Assembly: GCA_018222695.1 (NCBI GenBank)
Contig: JAAEZV010000099.1
Coordinates: 1-6,285 of the forward strand
Direction of reading: 5' to 3'
DNA from: Gammaproteobacteria bacterium
GTDB taxonomy: Bacteria > Pseudomonadota > Gammaproteobacteria > Pseudomonadales > Halieaceae
Length of the DNA: 6,285 nt
Under the pieces are notes generated by a model. The model did not search any database and was not told where the DNA came from. It saw nothing but the letters and a program-made list of their open reading frames with translations. Positions 5,782 through 6,285 of this stretch are shown piece after piece; position 1 is the stretch's first letter; every line of letters begins with the position of its first letter. The position numbers and the translations under genes were made by a program.

Positions 5782-6285
5782 CTACTCTTCCAATGCGGTG
5801 CAGGAAGCAACATCAATTCTGCTATATGAATTTGGGTCTTGGTTTGGGTCTTCGACCGTGTTGGCCAGCATTGAGATTTTGACAATCTCATCGCTAGTAG
5901 AAAAACAAAGTTGGTGAACGTTGTCTTGGTCATCAATATCGGTAATCGAAATAGGAATATGCGGAACTAGAACCCCAGAATTGTCAGAATAGCCAACGTA
6001 GTACTGAAATAAGTCAGATTCGGTATCACCATCTATATACGGTGTAACGCCACCATTCCAAGCCACTTGAATCGTTTGTGTTCCTGAATCACATTCATTC
6101 AGGTCGCCAAATATTTCTTGGGCAAAGAATAAACTTGGCCCATCATCAAGCGGAATAACATTCGTGGTCGTCATTCCCTTTAGGTTTATGATTTCTGAAC
6201 AAGCGGACTCTCCGGGTACCGTATCCGTTGTAAATAAATCCCCTACAACTCTGACTTCAACAGGTGGATTGGTAACAGCGGTACC
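5782..6285 (-). CDS. Highly acidic protein of unknown function (C-terminal 167 residues; start lies beyond the right edge)
   Basis: The frame is open from the window edge to a TAG at 5782-5784, so the gene continues to the right. An internal ATG at 6174 (130 residues) is not its start by any visible signal, as the 37 codons before it read as ordinary protein (TNPPVEVRVVGDLF). I do not recognise a family. About 28 Asp/Glu stand against 4 Lys/Arg in the visible part, with Asp-rich stretches (PLDDGP 45-50, DGDTESD 85-91, TDIDDQDN 115-122). Four cysteines (29, 65, 127, 162) and alternating hydrophobic segments (VEVRVV, TIQVAW, IPISITDI, EIVKISML) suggest a secreted or periplasmic beta-rich domain with disulfides; that is inference, as any signal peptide is outside the window. 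Base composition is about 40-45 percent GC, clearly below the carAB side, which hints at an accessory or acquired gene. Confidence 0.7.
   Translation of the reverse strand, partial: GTAVTNPPVEVRVVGDLFTTDTVPGESACSEIINLKGMTTTNVIPLDDGPSLFFAQEIFGDLNECDSGTQTIQVAWNGGVTPYIDGDTESDLFQYYVGYSDNSGVLVPHIPISITDIDDQDNVHQLCFSTSDEIVKISMLANTVEDPNQDPNSYSRIDVASCTALEE

Noticed and set aside
5604..5936. Minus-strand 110-codon open frame spanning the spacer upstream of the crp-like gene
   Set aside because: It overlaps both the acidic-protein gene and the crp-like start in a different frame and has no recognisable protein features; the inverted repeats explain the spacer better.

Overview
The window looks like a piece of a gammaproteobacterial chromosome. 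The CarB N-terminus and CarA are close to the Escherichia/Pseudomonas type, and the catalytic residues fall at exactly the E. coli positions. Coding sequence up to about 4660 is GC-rich (around 60 percent by eye). A marine group such as the OM60/NOR5 (Halieaceae) clade would fit the style of these genes, but that placement is inference, not something the sequence proves.

Layout from left to right: (1) On the minus strand, carA (1230-2369) and the first 404 codons of carB (1212 down to the window edge) form a carAB operon with 17 bp between the genes. It makes the glutaminase and synthetase subunits of carbamoyl-phosphate synthetase, which feeds pyrimidine and arginine synthesis. A good sigma70-type promoter lies at 2508-2536, giving a leader of about 130 nt with a GC-rich hairpin and a near-palindrome. 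(2) Divergent on the plus strand are a classical short-chain dehydrogenase/reductase (2609-3433) and a 12-helix major facilitator transporter (3426-4664). They overlap by 8 bp and are almost certainly one operon. (3) A convergent spacer (4665-4861) holds two hairpins and an imperfect long stem followed by eight T residues. (4) On the minus strand, a Crp/Fnr-family regulator (4862-5617) lacks the usual cAMP contacts and has no cysteine at all. The 164 bp upstream of it are rich in inverted repeats, including three evenly spaced GGTTT/AAACC half-sites directly before its start codon. (5) At the right edge, also on the minus strand, is the C-terminal part of a very acidic, low-GC protein of unknown function (5782 to beyond 6285).

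The carAB operon is housekeeping. The SDR-MFS pair is probably one functional unit (modify a small molecule, then move it), with substrate unknown. The right third (crp-like gene plus acidic protein) is lower in GC and may be accessory. I see no rRNA, tRNA, CRISPR array, insertion sequence or clear mobile element. No gene-free stretch exceeds 300 bp (gaps are 239, 197 and 164 bp). I found no convincing evidence for a new multi-gene system; the most interesting signals are the operator-like repeat array at the crp-like gene and the structured convergent spacer.
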